Assembly: GCF_900963305.1 (NCBI RefSeq)
Contig: NC_042515.1
Coordinates: 2,960,377-3,024,376 of the forward strand
Direction of reading: 5' to 3'
DNA: 64,000 bases
Source: Echeneis naucrates
Lineage: Eukaryota; Chordata; Actinopteri; Carangiformes; Echeneidae
Position numbers and translations under genes: made by a program. Position 1 is the first letter of the stretch. Each line of letters starts with the position of its first letter. The notes beneath the pieces are model-generated. The model did not search any database and had not been told where the DNA came from. It saw nothing but the letters and a program-made list of their open reading frames with translations. Shown here in pieces: positions 51,331-64,000 of the stretch.

Positions 51331-54300
51331 AGCGCATGAGTTCACCTTTATTCTATTTCCTGCTGTGTCTTCTGTGAGCTGAGCTGAGAATCAAGTGAAT
51401 CCAGCAGGGACAGAAATGATCTGTAAAATCCAGCTTCAGACATTTTCCTGCTGCATTCACAGCATGCAGGAAATCCTGTAGATCCCAGCTCTTCCTTAAA
51501 ACTCTTTAATAGTGAAATTCTAAATGTTTTTTGATTTGAGGGAATTTATATGTGAACATAAAAGAGTTAGGAGGAATTGAGACTCCTCTTGTTTTTTATT
51601 TTATACGTCTCCATAAATTGCTATATTTGTACAATCATTTGTTATATGTATATCAGAGGCGTTAAAAGCTACAGTTAACCTTTTTTATACATCTTAAGCT
51701 GTGCAAATGTGAAAATAATAAAAAAAAATGAATGTGTTCTGCAGCTCCAGGAGGTTTGTTTGATCTGCACACATCAGCAGACTGACTCAGGCAGGTGGAG
51801 TTAGTGCTTTATTTATCACTGAAAAGCCTTTTATTAATCATGACACTGGAACATTAACCACTGAAACATATTTACAGTTCAGCATCGTCGACCCTGTCGT
51901 GTTCTGTTTGTCGATAAAGTGCAGCTCATTTAACATGAGTTCTTCACCCAGAAACAAACAGAAAACCCTTCTCCAAAAAAAAAAAAAAAAAAAACAAAAC
52001 CCAAAAACCCCAAATACCCCAAATACCCCAAATACCAAAATCATCGTTAGTAACTGTTGATTTAAAGACTTCCCCACAGCCGACTGAAGAGATTCGGTCT
52101 GTTGCACATGCAAAGTCTATGATCCTGAAGCAGAAGCTTCTTCGGTTGTTTGACCTTCAGATAAGATATTCTTCTGATCGATGAATAAAACCTGCGACAA
52201 GCATTAAAGGCCCCAAACAAAATCCACACGGTTCAATGTTTTACTATCAGGAGAAACACACAGGATCAGCTGCTGATTTATCAGTCTTCAGGAAAAACGG
52301 TTCCCGTTTTCATATGTCAAGATGCTAAGTAGTGCGAAATTTCTTCAAAGGTTATTAAAATGTATCAGTTTAGCAGAGAGCCTAGAAGTTCAGACAGAGA
52401 TATCTACTTCTCTCTTTTTGAAGAGAGAAAATTGCAGGTTGTTTCGCTCAAACCGTCGTCAAAAAACGCAAAAGTGAGGAGAGCATTTCATCGAATTTGT
52501 GCTTCAGTTGAAAAGATCTCCACATTTTCCCCAGTCAAGATGAGGAAACCAACATTTCACAACAATTAAGGAGACAAATGCGAAGAGAGCGAAGCGTCTT
52601 TGGCCCAAGATCTAAATGTTTGTCATTAAGGAGCATTACCTCATGCAATTATTCGTTTTGTAAGAGGCAGAAGTTGCAGATTCTTATTTTGGAGAGAAAC
52701 TATTAAAGTTACATTGATTTAAAACATTTTTTTTTCTTTTTTCTTTTTTTTTTTTTACTCCACACCTTCTGTTTGGTCTGTTTGGCTCCAGCCGTCACGA
52801 CAAGCTGATACACACGGCACACAAACTGCATGAGAAGCTCAACGCTGCTAATGAAGCTTCACGTGAAACATAAAAAAATCATAAAATAAAAAGTATTAGT
52901 TTGACACTGACATTGTTAAGCTGTTGGGCCCATAATATTTTCACTGCTGCTAACTTAAAGCCGACCTTTCACCTCTGACCACAGGTGAAATCTCTAGTCA
53001 CATTTTTCATGCAGCCGATAGAATCAGAAACAACCTGTGAAACTACTGAGTAACATTTGGATCCTTTATCAGAAAAATTCAGGTTTATGAATTTTAACTC
53101 GAAGGAAAATGTTCATCCAAACACTGATGTGAAGAACATCTGCCAACAGCTGGAGCTGATTTTGGTAGAAAGGTGAAAAGAGAAAAGTCAGTAACTATAA
53201 CATGCATTTTGTTTCAACAGCACTAAGCCTCCTGTTTCCACTTTTAAAGGGTGAGTTTCACTGATTTCTTTTAATATACGCAATTTCTTTTTTTTTCCAA
53301 GATTAATTGTGTGTACAACATCCGAACTACAAACCAAAAAACACCAAGTTACTAAAGCTCCAGGTGATGTCATCAAATGCCTTTTTTTTCTTCTTTTTTT
53401 GTCAAAAACTCTGAAAATATTTTATTTACTCCAACATGAGATCAGGAAGTCAACTAATTCTCATCACTGAGATGTTGAAACCAACATTGTGTTTTCTTTT
53501 TTGAAAACAAATTGCTAAGTTGTTAATTTTGCTAATTATCTTCATTATTACTTGAAATTGTTGCCACATTATCTTTTAAAAATTGGTTAATAGATTAATC
53601 ACCTAATTGTTTTAGCTCTACTGTGATGATGATTCAGCAGGTTTCAAACTCTGACAGTAAATGAATGAAAACAAACGACTGTCGCGGGAGAAGATGATCA
53701 TTCTGGGAAAAAACAAAAACAAAACAGTCACCCTATGAATACTTCACCACAGGAAGGACCCTTCAGAATAAGACTCCCTCCGCACTCCCTGTCTTCTCAT
53801 CTTCTCTTCTTGTTTTGGAGTCTCATATGTCACATGTTCTTCAGATCTCCTCAGTGCCAAAGTGCCTCTGAGCAAGAGACACTGTCCAGTCCTGCATTCT
53901 GCATTTTCTCAGGCGTCCTGGTTCACTGCTCATCACGTTGTTCTGCTTTATATCCTCTGTTGTTATTCTTAGCTTTTTTTTTTATATATAAAATAAACAT
54001 ATAAAACAGAAACGGGTTAATCTATATGTTGTGTCCTTCTCTGGATAGCGGCGCCGGTATAAAAAGCAGCGTTTTTACACACAGAATAAAAGGAGTCTGT
54101 GACAAGAGGTTGCTTTGCCCACTCCTCCTCAGTGTGTTTAGTTTATCCTCCGTTTTCAGAGTGACAGGCTCCACCACAGACTTCAAACAGAGTCCAGCAG
54201 GGAGGGAGGGCATGTTTTTTGGTCCCAGGCAGCCCGGGGGGGCAGGAGAGAGGCAGGTGGTGTTCCCCTCCTCTGATTCCCGAGCAGCTGCCGTGACGGT

Positions 54301-54335
54301 CCTGGGGCGGTAAAACATGCATCCTCCGCACGTCG
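51331..54335. other. arf 3' UTR and long appl1 3' UTR, convergent
   Basis: The first 400 bases are the arf 3' UTR, ending after AATAAA at 51717-51722. The remainder is probably appl1 3' UTR on the minus strand: AATAAA signals on that strand lie at 51808-51813 and 51830-51835. It contains an A-rich tract with CCCCAAATA repeats at 51977-52035. No other gene was recognised. Confidence 0.5.
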
Positions 54336-57300
54336 TTAGGCTTCAGACTCTCCCTTCTTCTTCCCCTCCTCCCCAGCGTCGCTGTCCTCCGATTGGCTGT
54401 TGCTGAGCACCAAGAACTGTCCGTCGGGGGCAGGAGAGTTGGCAGGACGACTAGAGGCCGCAATCAAACGGCTCTGCTCCTCCAGATCCTGGAAAGACAA
54501 AAGTCAGTCATGCTCTGAAATCAGCGACACTGTGAAGAGCAGAACTCTAATAGAGTCTGAGCGGCCTCACATCAGTTCAGCCCCCTCCCCTCTTTATGTT
54601 AGTATTCGGTACACACGTCACTGCTCGACCCAGTTATGAACCTTTGACAGGCAGGGTTAAAGGTTAAAGGTCACCTTCTCTATCTGTCTCTGTTTGCTGA
54701 GTTCCTCCTGCTGCTTCTCTTTGGCCTTGTCCTGCTCCTTCTTTTTCTCCACCGTTTTACGGTCCTACACAAAAAAACAAAACAAAAGTAGACTGATTAA
54801 CATCCACCACAACATTCCCCAAACTGTTCCCTTCAGCTTCATTTAATGGATTTTCACTCTCACCATCTCAGAGTGGAAGGCGATCTGCTTGGCCAGACCG
54901 ATGCTGTCACAGATCTGCAACACATGAAGGAGACAGAGAGGTCAGGCGAGACAGGACAGGGAAGACGAAACACATGTCCGACGGTCAGACAAGCAGATTA
55001 ACTGAACCTTCTCTCCATCGTTGTTGGACTCAAAAATATAGCAGACGACTCGGCTGTCACCCCGCGAGCTCGCTGACTGCAAAACGAACCCGAACAGCCG
55101 CTTGTTGTCCTGATGGGACGAACACTGGACCACACTGGACAGAGGGAACTAAAGCAGGAGGCAGGAGGGATGGAAGGAAAGAGGAGAAAAGGTAAGAGGA
55201 GACTGGAAGCAAACTTAAACCAGTAAAAAGATATCAGAAAGTAAAACAATAATCTGGTCTGATAGGACAGATCATCTTACCCTGAGTCGAGTGACCTGAG
55301 TCTGAGGATCGATAAGCCTGAAAAGAAAAACAGACACCAAACTGAGAGACTTCTTCATACACGTTATTAATCAATATCAGCATCAGTGTTTTAAGATTTA
55401 TTGAGTGATATTGTGCAATTAGAGGTCCAGCCAGTTATATCCCACACTTCTCTCTGGAGAACTCTCACTACATGTTGTCAGGATTTAGATTCACCATTAA
55501 TCTAAAGTCCAAACTCTCACACACACACGAACATACTTGAGGCAGTCACAGGTGACCAGCAGGTGAGACTCAGTCATTCTGAAGATGTTGTGGATGGCTC
55601 GGGCCGCCAGGATCTGCCTCATGGTCTCAGAGATGACGTCTGCCGACTCCGCACTCCTCACCTCCATGGAGCCCAGGAAGCGAACGATGAAGAGCTGGTG
55701 GAGGATCGAGTCTGGACAACATGGACGTGGGTAGAACAAATAAGCATCTGTCTGCTGCTGCACTGAAAATGGGCTTAAACTATATTATTGATTTATTCTT
55801 CGATACAGATTCTAATGTTAGTAATTTATAGAGCTGGTGGTGATACACATATATGGTTGTAAAAAACAATAATGTTATTTTCTAAAGTCAAGAAGAAGGA
55901 GGAGAGAAATCACAGCTTGGTGCATCACACTGCAACCTTTTAAGTAATAAAAAAAAAACAAAACCCAAACAAACAGTGACTCGTTTGTAGTTTTGATTTT
56001 AATCCATGAAATACAGAGACACTTCACCTTCACTGTCATCTGAAGTTCCGTCTCCTGTCTCTCCAAATGGATTACTCCGTCTGGAGGACACACGCACACA
56101 CAGGTTGGTTAGCGTTCATACTTTGGTTGTTGTGAAGGTCAATTTTTGGATTGATCCCATTTTGTAAACTGCTCCTTTACTCACTCTGTCTCACACACAC
56201 AACACACACCTACCTGCCGGACTGCGCTGCCGTCTTGTTCTGGCCCGAGTTTTCCTCGCTGACGGGGGAAATGATGTCAAACTGGATGGGCATTTCTGGA
56301 GCAACCAGTGCGTCCAATGAGAGCACAGAAAGCGCAGATGATGGCTCTGACCCCACAGAGCTGATGCTGCTCGCTCGGCCCGAACGCCCTTTACTGGAAT
56401 GAAGAGAGAGAGAGAGACAGATCGTCCAGTTTAGAGATCCGACTGGCCAACAACCAGACGTCTGTCGTCCTCAAATCTGGCAGCTGATTGGTTACGAGGC
56501 TGCTGGTCACACCTTGCCAGAGTCTCTCTTACCTGCTAGGTCTCATGCTCTCGTGTCTCTGCTGGAAGGACGGAGACGGCGTCACAGCTTCGATAGCTGA
56601 TTGGTTCACTCTGGCTGCCAGCTCCTGCCAACAAGAAGACAGTAGTGTCAATGTCAGCTAACTAGAGAACGAGATATGAAAGCATGAATTTAAAACCACA
56701 AAAGCACACAGCTGTTATCCAATTTGTGCTTCTTTTTGTCTTCTTGTGTGTTTGAGTTGGTGTGAGTAAACCTAAAAATATCTGCCAACATTTCCTCTTT
56801 GACCTGTGACATGAACGTAACGTAACGAAGGGACGAAGTGGACAAACACAGACCTCTGCGTTTTCACTCAGGTAGATCCTCTTGGAGATGTTGTTTATGG
56901 TGGAGATCCACTGGTGGAGGAAGCAGCAGAAAGATGAAGTGTGAAAACAAGAGAACAGAACAACCACCGATCAAAGTCACAGGACAAAAAAGAAACTATT
57001 TACCTCCTCACAGTCCTTCCTGCTCTCTGCCTGTAGTGTCACCACCCTGACGGAAGGCGAAACAAGAGAGAAGTGGCATTAACCCTGAACATTTAAAAAT
57101 CTGTGAAGAGATGAAGTGGTTTTGTGAGGTAAGGAAGTAAAAACACGGGGCTTGCTTACTTCTTGCCATCAAAGGATGTGACCTGGAAACAGAAGCGGCG
57201 GTCGTCACTGTCAACCGCCATGACGGAGCAGTTGTCGAGGTCTGTGACCAGCCCGCCCGCCACCTCGCCGCGACCCTGCTGCATCAGGTTACCGCCCTGC

Positions 57301-60300
57301 GTGAAGAAGTACTGTCGCTCCCAGGATGTCGACACCAGCCCCGTCTTACTGAGTGACAGACACAAAGCTCAAAATCCAAGTTCTGTATTTGTCATTCTAA
57401 ATTTATATGAATTCATTTTTAAAAATATTTCTTATTTATAAATGCTCATATGGTCATCTGCTTTCTTTGTTTAGTGTTCTATCTTTTTTCAACTGTCATT
57501 AGTTTTTTCTCACAGAGAGCTTTCCATCTGCTTCATTGTCTTTTTCTCATGCTTATGTGTATTTTGCTGCTTCTGAATGCTTACAATTCTGCTCGTCGAC
57601 CCTCTCTCTCTCTATCTGTCTATCTATCTATCCATCCATCCATCCCCATCTTGGCTTCTCTAACTGTATCAAGCAATCTCAAGAGCAATGACATGAATGA
57701 ACAGGAAGCTTAACTGTTATAATGAACAATCATACAACCACACAGAAACTCTTTTATGTGAACAATAACACAAGGATTAAAATGTGTGTGTGGGTGTGTG
57801 TACCTACTTGCGGATGTACAAGTAGCCCTGTTTCCTGGTCAGGTTGCGACAGACAGGTGAGTGGGCGGGGTCAGGGTCACAAGGTGCATACAGTGAGTCA
57901 CATGATCTCTCCATCTGCTGGATGGTCTGCTGCATCTGCCCCACCTCCTCCTCCATCTCCCGACGGACACTAAACACACACACACACATTCTGTATTCAG
58001 ATGTTTCCTTCTCATCTGCAGTTCACAGCTCATGTTTTCATCTCGATGTCCTTCCACCTGCAGCTTCTTCAGAATTACTGTAGCTTCACTGCTGACGTAT
58101 AATCAATGAAACGCAGGAAAGGAAAGGAAAGGAAAAGTCAGAAAACATTTAAAGGCTCTTACTTCTGGACGCTGGTCCCTATAGTTCCCAGGAAGTCCTC
58201 CCACTGCTGCGTGAGATTTTCTGACCCCAGTTTAAAGAAGCTGATCTAAACAAAACAAAGAGAAGAAGAAAAAGACACATCAGGACATTCCACTGCAACA
58301 TCACAGCAGTGTGATCTTTTGCAATGACGACGACTTCACATGCAACACACATACAAGCAGAAATATTTAGGTTTGTATGACGAATGTTGCTCAATAGACC
58401 AGGAATTTCACCACCACTTCATTCTTATTAATTAATCTGGGGACGTGGAGCACAAAAGTCTTAGTGTGAGATTTCGGTGCTTTATTTCTGAATCTGGAAC
58501 AAAATCCCCATAGTTTTAAATAGGTCACTAATTAGCCAAAGTAGACCTTACAGTGAAAGCTTTGGGTGTTTGTACAAAACAAAATTACAGTTTTGATAAG
58601 ATAACTAACTGGATAATTGCGTGTGTACCTGGGCCTGCATGTAGCCCAGCAGAGGCTCCAGGAGAGCTGTCTTCTTCTTGTACTGTAATGTGTTGAGGGA
58701 GCAGAAGTAATGCATCATGGTCTGGTGCTGTTTCTTGCGGGAAGTGTAGACATCCTCCACAGCCTCAGCCCGCAACTGCAACACACAAGACTCCACTCAT
58801 AATTACGATGCAACATAATATTTCCTCCTCAAAGATATGATATAACTACATAGAGATGGCATTACTGATAACGTTGTTAGAGTATCTCTGTGAGGACTCT
58901 GAATGTTCAAGTTATAGAAAAAACTCCTACTTTTTAACTGTATACTGATCAAAAGAAAGAGTTCAGTAGCAAAGTGAAGCCCTGAATAATAAACCTTTGG
59001 CTGTCACTGGTGTGGTTACCTTGTCATTGTCCCTCCGCTTGGACAGGCGGCTGTATCGATTAATGGCTGTGTCGTGATCTACACACAGACACAATCAGAA
59101 ATGAGTCAAACATAATGTGATTGAGACACACGGGCTGTAAATTATATTTGGATGGCCCACACTCCTTATCAAGAAATCAGCACAGATAAAAATCTGTTCC
59201 GGCAAATGTTAATCTACAAACTGCCAAACATTTGAGAACCAATTTTTCTGTAATTATTTAAAACTGAACAAAATAGGAAATAGGGTGATCCTCTGCATCT
59301 GTTGTCATGTGGAAACTTTAACTAACTTAGTCTTGTCAAACAAATGCACTATTGGCCTCTGATTTTTTTTAAATAATAAATAAATAACACAGATGCAGTA
59401 AATCAGGAACTTGTGATGGACATAAAGAACTTACCATCACTGGCTATCTGGAAGACTTCTTTCAGAGTGAGGATCTCTGGAGGAAGACAAAAAGAAGTTA
59501 CAACGCAAGGACGATATTTTATTTTCCCTGTTTAGGACAATGTTCAGTAAAGTCTTCAGTTTGTCTTGCTCTGTCTCCTGTTTGGCTCTGAAGTTCTTCT
59601 CAAGGAAAATCTTAATGCGTTAGACAGCTGTTGGCTCTCAATCTGCTGCATATTCCTGCTGTTTTTTTTTCCCAAAAGCTGTTGGAATATTTTGTTAAAT
59701 CATGTATTCAACAATCATATTTGACTGAAATGGACAACCGTCCACATACTTTCAGCACTGTAGTGTTTTTGGTTTGTGTTTCCTACCCTTCAGGTCTCTT
59801 TCTTTAAACTGAGTAATGGGAAACATCATGGCATCTGCAAGTTGGGTGGATAAGACTGCATGGCAGGAGCTCAACTAGAAAGAGAGAGTAATAAATCAGC
59901 ATTAACAACCACAGCATCCTTTCTCTCACAGATCAAGAGGAAATCAACCATGATGTCCTGTCAGCTAAACGCTGCTTGTACAGCACATTCAGAAGAGTAG
60001 AGCAAACTAGTCTGACAAAACACAAAGATCTTGTGTCTTTTTGTTCCTTCTCTCACCTCATCTATGACTTTGGCAAACTGCTGCAGAGTAGAGCTCATCA
60101 CCTCATCATCACCCCCTAAAGGGAAACGCTGTAGATGAAAGCAGAAAGAATGGGGGAATGAATTAGATGGATTTCCACAAATGAACATATAACGCACATT
60201 GCAGCACTTTGTTGAGTGGTGATTTATAAAACTGTTAGCTGGTGTGATAAGGTTAGCATTAACTGTGTTTAATGTTATTTAGAGTTTGGCTTTAGTTGGG

Positions 60301-62072
60301 AGAATAATGGCTAGAGTAAGAAGACTTGTGTTTAGTGTTGACAAGCAGCTGACTTCGATTACAAGGCTCATGTTTTGTGTTATAGTGTGTGCCCTACCTG
60401 TTTGTCATACTCTTTCAGCAGCCTGGAGGTCAGGTGTGTTGCAGCACTGAGCTCATTCTGAATGCAGCAACAACAACAACAAAAAAAAAAACAGACTCTC
60501 AATAGAATCAGCAGAGTAGATGGGGATACATTATTCCATCATAAGCAGTTTAGTAATGTTGCATTGCTCCAATCTACACATGCAATGTCAGTGGCACTAC
60601 ATCTGTCAAACATGTGCGTACCTGTGCATCATAAATCCGATGCATGGCCTGATAGAGCTGTGTACAGTAGTTGGAGATAGCTGCAGTGTCCTCCTCAAAC
60701 ACTCCCAGCAGAGAGCGGGTCTAAAAACAAATCACAAAATAAAAGGAGGTAAATAAAAGTCTTGATAATTCATCCCATACATAAAACCGAAGCAAGTTCC
60801 CAAATGATCGTTTGTTAAACTGCCGAAAAGCCAGCCCAGTTCTATCTATGTAAATCAAACACCTGCAACCTGTGCAATTCTGTTATCATGACGCATCTTA
60901 ACTAGCCTGAAGCAAGCCAGCACTCTCACCTGCCACTGAAACTCTTAACTGATGTGTCATCATGACAGATAATATGAATAAAGATGTATGGATATCCCAT
61001 TGTGCTCCTGCAACAATCAAATTTTTCTCAAAGCGTCATTCAATCTTACCGTCAGGGTTCTCATGATGTTTTAAATCAGCTACACAGGAAATGTGTTTCA
61101 CTTTAAACAAAACAAATTAACGGAGCCTGTTGATTCACCAACACTTACCAAAGCCAAGTGAAATCCTAACCATGACACATTTTATCAATTCTTCTTTCCT
61201 CAGTTAATCAGCTGGTCAATACAATACAAAAAGAACTGATCCTCTTACAGAGTTACACAATCCTACCTCCTTTTTGAGAGAGACAGGGAGTCCAAAAACA
61301 AAAACCAAATTAAAGTTTATGATACCTTGATGTGACAGGACACAGAGAAAGAAAACTGAATCAGGGAAGTGGTTGGCCTGTTTTCTAGAAATAATAAAAA
61401 CTGACTGTCAGATCATATATGATTCATTTTGCTGCCAATCTACTACTCCAATGTTTGACTCATCATTTCCCGTCTCACACTGGGCAGAACTAATGGCCTT
61501 AACTGAATAAACCTAAACCTCCTACAGTGTGTTTATGGACCTGTCAGGTGTATCACACTCTGGCCACGCCCTGCTCGGTGACGTCACGGTAGGTGTTTTT
61601 CAGCTCAAATTGTGGCGTTAATAGTTGTCAGCACATCTGGATGTGTGCAGCTGCTGCAGCAACTCTGTGTGAAAACGGCAAAAGGCAGCAGCTCGGTGAA
61701 ATAAGACCGACAAATAAACACTTATCACGCCTTTAGCTTAGAGGCTAAGGAAGTAGCTAACCCATTTATAGGGTTCATTTCAGTGCGAGCCAGCACTGAA
61801 TGACTTCTGGCTTTCCTGCCTCCGTGTCTTCCCTCCAGATGAGGTCAGTTTAAGCCCGACATGCAGCCGGCGGCTTCGGGTCAGCCGGGCCGTTAGCAGC
61901 CTCTCTCCGCAGGGATGTCGGCAAACAACTGAGCCCACAAAGACGGCTAGCCTAGCCGGAGACGTGGCTAACGTTAGCTCGCTAGCCAGCTGAAACCTCC
62001 AGAGAGGAGCTGCGTTACCTGCGGACTGTCCTCCAGAGTCTCCTCTATCGGCAGCTTCTCTATCCCGGGCAT
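54336..62072 (-). CDS. appl1: APPL1 endosomal adaptor (BAR-PH-PTB), complete (22 exons, 708 aa)
   Basis: APPL1 is a Rab5 effector on early endosomes that links receptors such as adiponectin receptors and TrkA to AKT signalling. Exons in transcript order: 62019-62072, 60622-60720, 60398-60457, 60057-60128, 59787-59874, 59435-59476, 59020-59078, 58629-58775, 58163-58245, 57808-57969, 57160-57348, 57004-57046, 56854-56910, 56533-56624, 56214-56393, 56028-56080, 55537-55711, 55281-55317, 55008-55148, 54864-54914, 54675-54764, 54336-54488. All phases agree and sum to 709 codons with the stop; human APPL1 is 709 residues. The start is MPGIEKLPIEETLEDSPQ. The BAR domain covers about 1-270, the PH domain about 275-385 (NLTRKQGYLYIRN, FYFTQGGNL-type strand, WISTINNISKRIYLSE), an NPFGE motif lies near 478, and the PTB domain covers about 495-630 (DSILHQLFIVRFLGSMEV). 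A coiled KEKQQEELSKQRQIEK stretch follows. The C terminus ESEA keeps the PDZ ligand known to bind GIPC. APPL2 is less similar at these points. Confidence 0.97.
57602..57650. repeat. Compound CT / TATC / CATC microsatellite
   Basis: Successive CT, TCTA and TCCA tetranucleotide runs in an appl1 intron. Confidence 0.9.
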
Positions 62073-62639
62073 GTCTGCGGCTGGCTGCGAAGAGGAGTCG
62101 GTGCCGATCGACGGAGGAATTCACAACAAATCGGTTCCGTCAACTCCCACTCCGGATATTTTTTTTTTAAGCTAACACGAATTCACAACACCCCACACAG
62201 GTCCACCCATCTGCGCATGTCCCGCCCCTTTTGATTGGATAAACAATGACTTCAATGAATTTGATTGGCCTATTGGTTTTAAAGGGATAGACGCCATTTT
62301 GGCTCTTTTTGGACTCCTCGGTTCAACGTTTAAATGTGAAAGTTTGAGCCAAAATGGCGACCTATCGACTGATTTTAGCACTTTAGCACTCAAGTAAACT
62401 TACTTCGATATATATTTTTTATATATGCACATAAAAAGTGTAGTCATACAATTCACCAGTGACATGTTATCAATTATGTTGGAATAAAAACAGCTAAAAA
62501 GTAACCTGTAACATAAATAAAGCTAAATCTATAAATAGTAAATACAATACACATGAGAAACATTGGAAATTTTAAAATTTACATTCGAACAATAATGGAG
62601 TGACAAAACTTGTTTAAGAATGCAAATAAATTCTATTCC
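62073..62639 (-). promoter_or_regulatory. appl1: appl1 promoter region with inverted YY1-type sites
   Basis: There is a compact spacer between the appl1 start and the end of the klhl10-like gene. Two sites, CGCCATTTTGGCTC at 62292-62305 and its exact reverse complement at 62346-62359, each contain the YY1 core CGCCATTTTG. A CCAAT-type box in reverse (GATTGG) occurs at 62233-62238 and again at 62262-62267. No TATA box was seen. The actual transcription start was not placed. Confidence 0.5.
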
Positions 62640-62645
62640 TTTATT
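62640..62645 (-). terminator. Polyadenylation signal of the klhl10-like gene
   Basis: AATAAA on the minus strand, 34 bases after the stop codon at 62679, giving a very short 3' UTR. Confidence 0.55.
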
Positions 62646-62678
62646 TAAGAAGAGATTTAATGTTGACCAATGTAGCTG

Positions 62679-64000
62679 TTAGCACTGGGTTTTCTCCACC
62701 TGGGGGGCCACCGGCAGACCTCGAGAGAACAACTTCTCTGCCAGACTGTGGAATCCACGCAGCACACAACAGCTTAGGTCGTTGTGGTACTTCTCGATGC
62801 TACACGCACTTTGCCACATAGAGGTGTCGGCATTGTAGCATTCCACTGATGTCAAAGTGAAGCTGTTGTGTCCTCCGACCACAAAAAGCTGGTCATTCAA
62901 GACCTCAATGCCAAAGTAGCTGCGGGGGGTGGTCAAGGTCGGCATGGGTCTCCAGGTGTTGGTCTCAGGGTCGTAGGCCTCGACACTGCGCCGATGGTAG
63001 GCTCCGTTTTGGGTGCCACCAACCTTGGAAAGTGAGTTCAGTGTTTCAAGTGTAAATAAAAACAAACTGAGATTGGACACCTTATGTTAATATTGTCTCT
63101 ACATTCAGTCTGCAGACAGTTATGAGACCAGAACAATAGTACATATTTGTCTCAAAACTTATGTGTGTTGTTTATTTTACACCTGCCAACAGTTAGCTAG
63201 ACTGACACAGACTTGTGCCTTTTTGGTTTTACATTAGTTACATTTTCCCTTTTATTGCATTAACTGATCATCATCTCACAAGTTTTCCATTCAAGATTAC
63301 TTTGACTGAGTGAACATTTTTGTTTGTAGATGTACTATAATTGATAATGTAAATGTAATTGCAATGTAATGTAATTGTAAATGTGGAAAACTGAGGGTGA
63401 TGTATCTACATCCGTTGAAGCAGACTTACAGCATAGATGTGGTCTCTGTAGGCAATGACCCCCAGCCCACATCGGCAGGCCCTCATGGGTGCAATCACCG
63501 TCCACACGTTGGTGTCTGGGTCGTAGCATTCAGCCGCAGAAAGGCTGAAATGCCCATCAAAACCACCACAAATGTACACCTACACAGAGGTTTAATACAG
63601 CTACATTCATCTTCATCACCATGATTGTTTAGGACAAAACAAAACAAAAAGTTACATAAAACAAATTGGCCAACATGAATAAGATGCCAGACTGGATATT
63701 GAGGTGAAAATAACATCTAATTTTCCACTTTGGTTGTTTAATTGACATCATCCACTGCTCATTCATTACTTATTTTACCCACCTTGCCATTTAGACTTGT
63801 GGCACCGGCCCCACACCTCTTCCGAGTCATAGGTGCTACCGGAGTCCACAGGTTAGTCTCAGGTGTGTAGCACTCAACACTGTTGTAGTTAGTGTGTCCA
63901 CCAGAGCCCCCCATGGCATAAATGTAGCCATTCTCTACGGCAACGCTGACGTAGCAGCGGCGGGAGTTCATGGGTGCCACCTGCTGCCACGTGAAGGTGG
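62679..64000 (-). CDS. Kelch-like protein 10-like, 3' part (three exons, runs off the right edge)
   Basis: KLHL proteins are BTB-BACK-kelch adaptors for Cullin3 ligases; KLHL10 itself is a testis protein needed for spermatid maturation. Visible exons: 63783-64000 (open at the edge), 63430-63579 and 62679-63023, joined in phase 0. They encode at least three kelch blades, for example NGYIYAMGGSGGHTNYNSVE, VYICGGFDGHFSLSAAECYD and LFVVGGHNSFTLTSVECYN. Each carries the double Gly and the spaced Tyr/Trp of the motif. SRRCYVSV and RSYFGIEVLNDQLFVVGG resemble KLHL10 as I recall it more than other KLHLs. The C-terminal tail after the last blade (RGFHSLAEKLFSRG onward) is short and poorly conserved. 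The BTB and BACK domains must lie beyond 64000. Whether this is the klhl10 orthologue or a fish-specific relative cannot be settled from this part. Confidence 0.85.

Noticed and set aside
52360-52569. Serine- and arginine-rich frame of 69 codons in the arf-appl1 interval
   Set aside because: No family resemblance and no splice context; it sits in the probable appl1 3' UTR on the opposite strand.

Overview
This window is nuclear DNA of a ray-finned (teleost) fish. It holds spliced vertebrate genes with GT-AG introns, dense CA, TA and GATA-type microsatellites, teleost tRNA-derived SINEs and a Tc1-like relic. No bacterial, organellar or viral gene was recognised.

Layout, left to right. (1) 1-1138, minus: first coding exon of gmppb (GDP-mannose synthesis); the gene runs off the left edge. 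(2) 2637-6017, minus: complete 8-exon pde12 (mitochondrial 2',5'-oligoadenylate and poly(A) phosphodiesterase). (3) 7195-13048, minus: atp6ap1l, an accessory-subunit-like V-ATPase protein. All 8 predicted exons join in phase, with two large simple-repeat tracts in its introns. (4) 14362-16457, plus: rps23, complete at 143 codons. (5) 17376-21791, plus: asb14, complete, 12 coding exons. (6) 26206-34643, minus: ip6k1 coding exons, with noncoding 5' exons at 35.6-35.9 kb and about 48.6 kb, so the gene spans about 22 kb. Its 12.7-kb first intron carries most of the transposable-element remnants. (7) 50147-51330, plus: a divergent ARF-family GTPase. (8) 54336-62072, minus: complete 22-exon appl1 (endosomal adaptor, 708 residues). 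(9) 62679 to the right edge, minus: 3' part of a klhl10-like kelch gene.

The genes do not form one pathway. From memory of the human map, the order mixes pairs that are neighbours in human (gmppb with ip6k1; atp6ap1l with rps23) with members of a third neighbourhood (pde12, asb14, appl1, arf4). The locus therefore looks like a rearranged composite of conserved vertebrate blocks. Two gene pairs converge (asb14/ip6k1 and arf/appl1), the second with 3' ends only tens of bases apart.

I found no convincing undescribed biological system. The observations most worth following are a perfect inverted pair of YY1-type sites upstream of appl1, a perfect 15-bp hairpin in the probable ip6k1 3' UTR, simple repeats that serve as splice-acceptor tracts in atp6ap1l, an ARF protein altered in switch II, and an orphan promoter-like cluster near 49.4 kb. 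Exon borders were set by eye from splice consensus, reading phase and remembered family sequences; no alignment was run.
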